Shown: piece by piece, positions 5,504 to 6,541 of the stretch
How positions within the stretch are numbered: the stretch's first letter is position 1
Layout of the letters: each line of letters begins with the position of its first letter
NCBI GenBank assembly: GCA_025965815.1
Contig: JAOPWF010000339.1
Coordinates: forward strand, 1 to 6,541
Reading direction: 5' to 3'
Length of the DNA stretch: 6,541 nt
Origin: Mycobacterium sp.
Lineage (GTDB): Bacteria > Actinomycetota > Actinomycetes > Mycobacteriales > Mycobacteriaceae
Made by a program: the position numbers and the translations under genes
Notes under the pieces: generated by a model
Told to the model about the DNA's origin: nothing
Database searches by the model: none
What the model saw: the letters and a program-made list of their open reading frames with translations, nothing else

Positions 5504-6541
5504 CACCCTCGTCCGCCGGCACCGGTGTCTTGCGGCGCGCGGCCCGGTCGAGCTGATAGGACAGGATCGCCAGCGTGAACAGGCCGATGGACATGTTGAT
5601 CAGCGCGGCGAAACCTTCGGTGGCGAAGTCCACCAGCGCGTTGAGGAACGTGAAGAGCAGCGCCGCGTTGCGCAGCCACCGCAACGGCCACACCCCGTCG
5701 GTGCGGCGCCTGGCGATCATCGCCGGTAGCGCCAACCCGAACGTCAGCGCCGCACTGATCAGCAGGATGACGGATGCCGGGCTCATGCCGTCGAGCTTCA
5801 GTGTCACGTCGTGGTCTTCGTAGAAGTAACCGCCCAGCGCAATGCCGAGCACACCGAAGAACAACCCGAACAGCGCGCCCGCGACCATCAGCCAGCCCAC
5901 GATCGGCACCCACCGCGGACTGCGGAAGAAGCCGGGAATCAGCTTGGGCGCCCGCTGCTGCAGCTGGTACATCCGATCCGAGGTCGGTTCCGCCGACAGC
6001 AGCAGATCCCGCACGTTCTGCGCGTCGGCGCCGTCGACTCCGCCGGCACGGGCCTGCTCGACCAGGGTCAGCCCGACCTCCCGCCGGTGGGTCGCCAGAC
6101 CCCGCGCGACGCCGTCCGCCGCGATCGAGGCGGCCGATGCCAGGCACTCATGGGCACTCAGCGGCCGGAAGTCACGGACGATGCGGGCGCCGACCAGAAT
6201 GATGACGACCAGGATGTACATGATCTCGGACGCCGGCCCGTAGAAGTAGTCGTTGTCCTTCGTCACGAACTTGCCGACCTCGTCGAGGAACAACCCGAAA
6301 CCGATGCCGCCCAGTACGACGCACACCATCCGCACGCCGAGGCCGAGCGTCATCCAGCCGATCACCAGGGCGAGCATCATGAACGCCCCGCCGTAGAGGG
6401 CGTGCGCGATGTGCAGGTCGCCGCCGCCAACCTGCGGGTAACCCGTCAGTTGCAGGTAGAGCCGGGTGATCAGGATGGTGGCGATGGCGATGATGATGAA
6501 CGCTTCCACCGCGCTCGGGCCGGTGGCGCTGCGCGTGATCG
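5490..6541 (-). CDS. Polytopic membrane protein of unknown function (probably 5' partial)
   Basis: From the only in-window start (GTG at 6509) this reads as 339 residues. The frame stays open through ten more codons to the right edge, and no ribosome site precedes that GTG, so the true start may lie outside. Numbered from the GTG, hydrophobic segments are at about 3-20, 33-52, 57-75, 95-111, 201-228, 243-264, 278-295 and 300-318, giving about eight helices. A hydrophilic, helical, presumably cytosolic loop (112-198) divides them four and four. Notable polar residues sit in or beside the first half: DLHIAHALYGG (His33, His36), GFGLFLDEVGKF (Asp76, Glu77, Lys80) and KDNDYFYGP (84-92). I recall these motifs from other actinobacterial hypothetical membrane proteins, but no function is known. 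The C-terminus is a short charged tail. The gene converges on the DUF1990 gene and shares 14 bases with it. Its promoter is outside the window. Confidence 0.85.
   Translation of the reverse strand, partial: ITRSATGPSAVEAFIIIAIATILITRLYLQLTGYPQVGGGDLHIAHALYGGAFMMLALVIGWMTLGLGVRMVCVVLGGIGFGLFLDEVGKFVTKDNDYFYGPASEIMYILVVIILVGARIVRDFRPLSAHECLASAASIAADGVARGLATHRREVGLTLVEQARAGGVDGADAQNVRDLLLSAEPTSDRMYQLQQRAPKLIPGFFRSPRWVPIVGWLMVAGALFGLFFGVLGIALGGYFYEDHDVTLKLDGMSPASVILLISAALTFGLALPAMIARRRTDGVWPLRWLRNAALLFTFLNALVDFATEGFAALINMSIGLFTLAILSYQLDRAARRKTPVPADEGVTAG

Noticed and set aside
5502..5529. Possible terminator hairpin (GACACC and GGTGTC arms) just past the DUF1990 stop
   Set aside because: The arms are only 6 bp with a 16-nt loop and no T-run on either strand. 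The site is inside the coding region of the convergent membrane protein.
1..6541. Phage, insertion sequence, toxin-antitoxin, defence system or secondary-metabolite cluster
   Set aside because: No transposase, integrase, direct-repeat ends, tRNA attachment site or repeat array is present. All eight genes read as ordinary chromosomal families with uniform composition apart from the short stretch noted at the reductase start.

Overview
This 6.5 kb window is high-GC actinobacterial chromosome and almost certainly mycobacterial. The best clue is the tail of the minus-strand cluster: threonyl-tRNA synthetase, a HIT-family Ap4A phosphorylase and PgsA-type phosphatidylinositol-phosphate synthase. 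From memory, the order matches Rv2614c-Rv2613c-Rv2612c of Mycobacterium tuberculosis. As I recall, M. tuberculosis has a PE_PGRS gene upstream of thrS. Here that place is taken by a small membrane protein and a thioesterase, so a non-tuberculous, perhaps fast-growing, species (Mycolicibacterium type) is likely. No mobile element, CRISPR array, tRNA or rRNA gene is visible. Coding density is very high, and the longest non-coding gap is 72 bp, so there is no gene-free stretch over 300 bases.

Layout from left to right: 1-185 (minus) is the 5' end of pgsA, cut by the window edge. 182-751 (minus) is the HIT-family Ap4A phosphorylase. 748-2799 (minus) is thrS. 2872-3333 (minus) is a PGPGW-family membrane protein. 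3330-4001 (minus) is a PaaI-like hotdog thioesterase. 4056-4958 (minus) is an aldo/keto reductase. 4997-5503 (plus) is a DUF1990/UPF0548 protein. From 5490 to the right edge (minus) lies a polytopic membrane protein of unknown function whose reading frame is still open at the edge.

Two sets of minus-strand genes are joined by 4-base stop/start overlaps: thrS-HIT-pgsA (GTGA at both joints) and thioesterase-PGPGW (ATGA). The first set puts an enzyme class known to make Ap4A as a side product directly ahead of an enzyme that splits Ap4A by phosphorolysis, and then opens the phosphatidylinositol/PIM lipid branch. The aldo/keto reductase and the DUF1990 gene diverge from a 38-bp gap in which their predicted promoters overlap. 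The DUF1990 gene and the last membrane protein converge, and their 3' ends overlap by 14 bp.

The clearest regulatory signal is that three genes (thioesterase, aldo/keto reductase, DUF1990) start with GTG, lack a Shine-Dalgarno sequence and carry a -10-like hexamer 6-7 nt before the start codon. This is the geometry of leaderless mycobacterial transcripts. I see mostly conserved housekeeping genes plus a few poorly characterised families. I do not see convincing evidence of a new multi-gene system.
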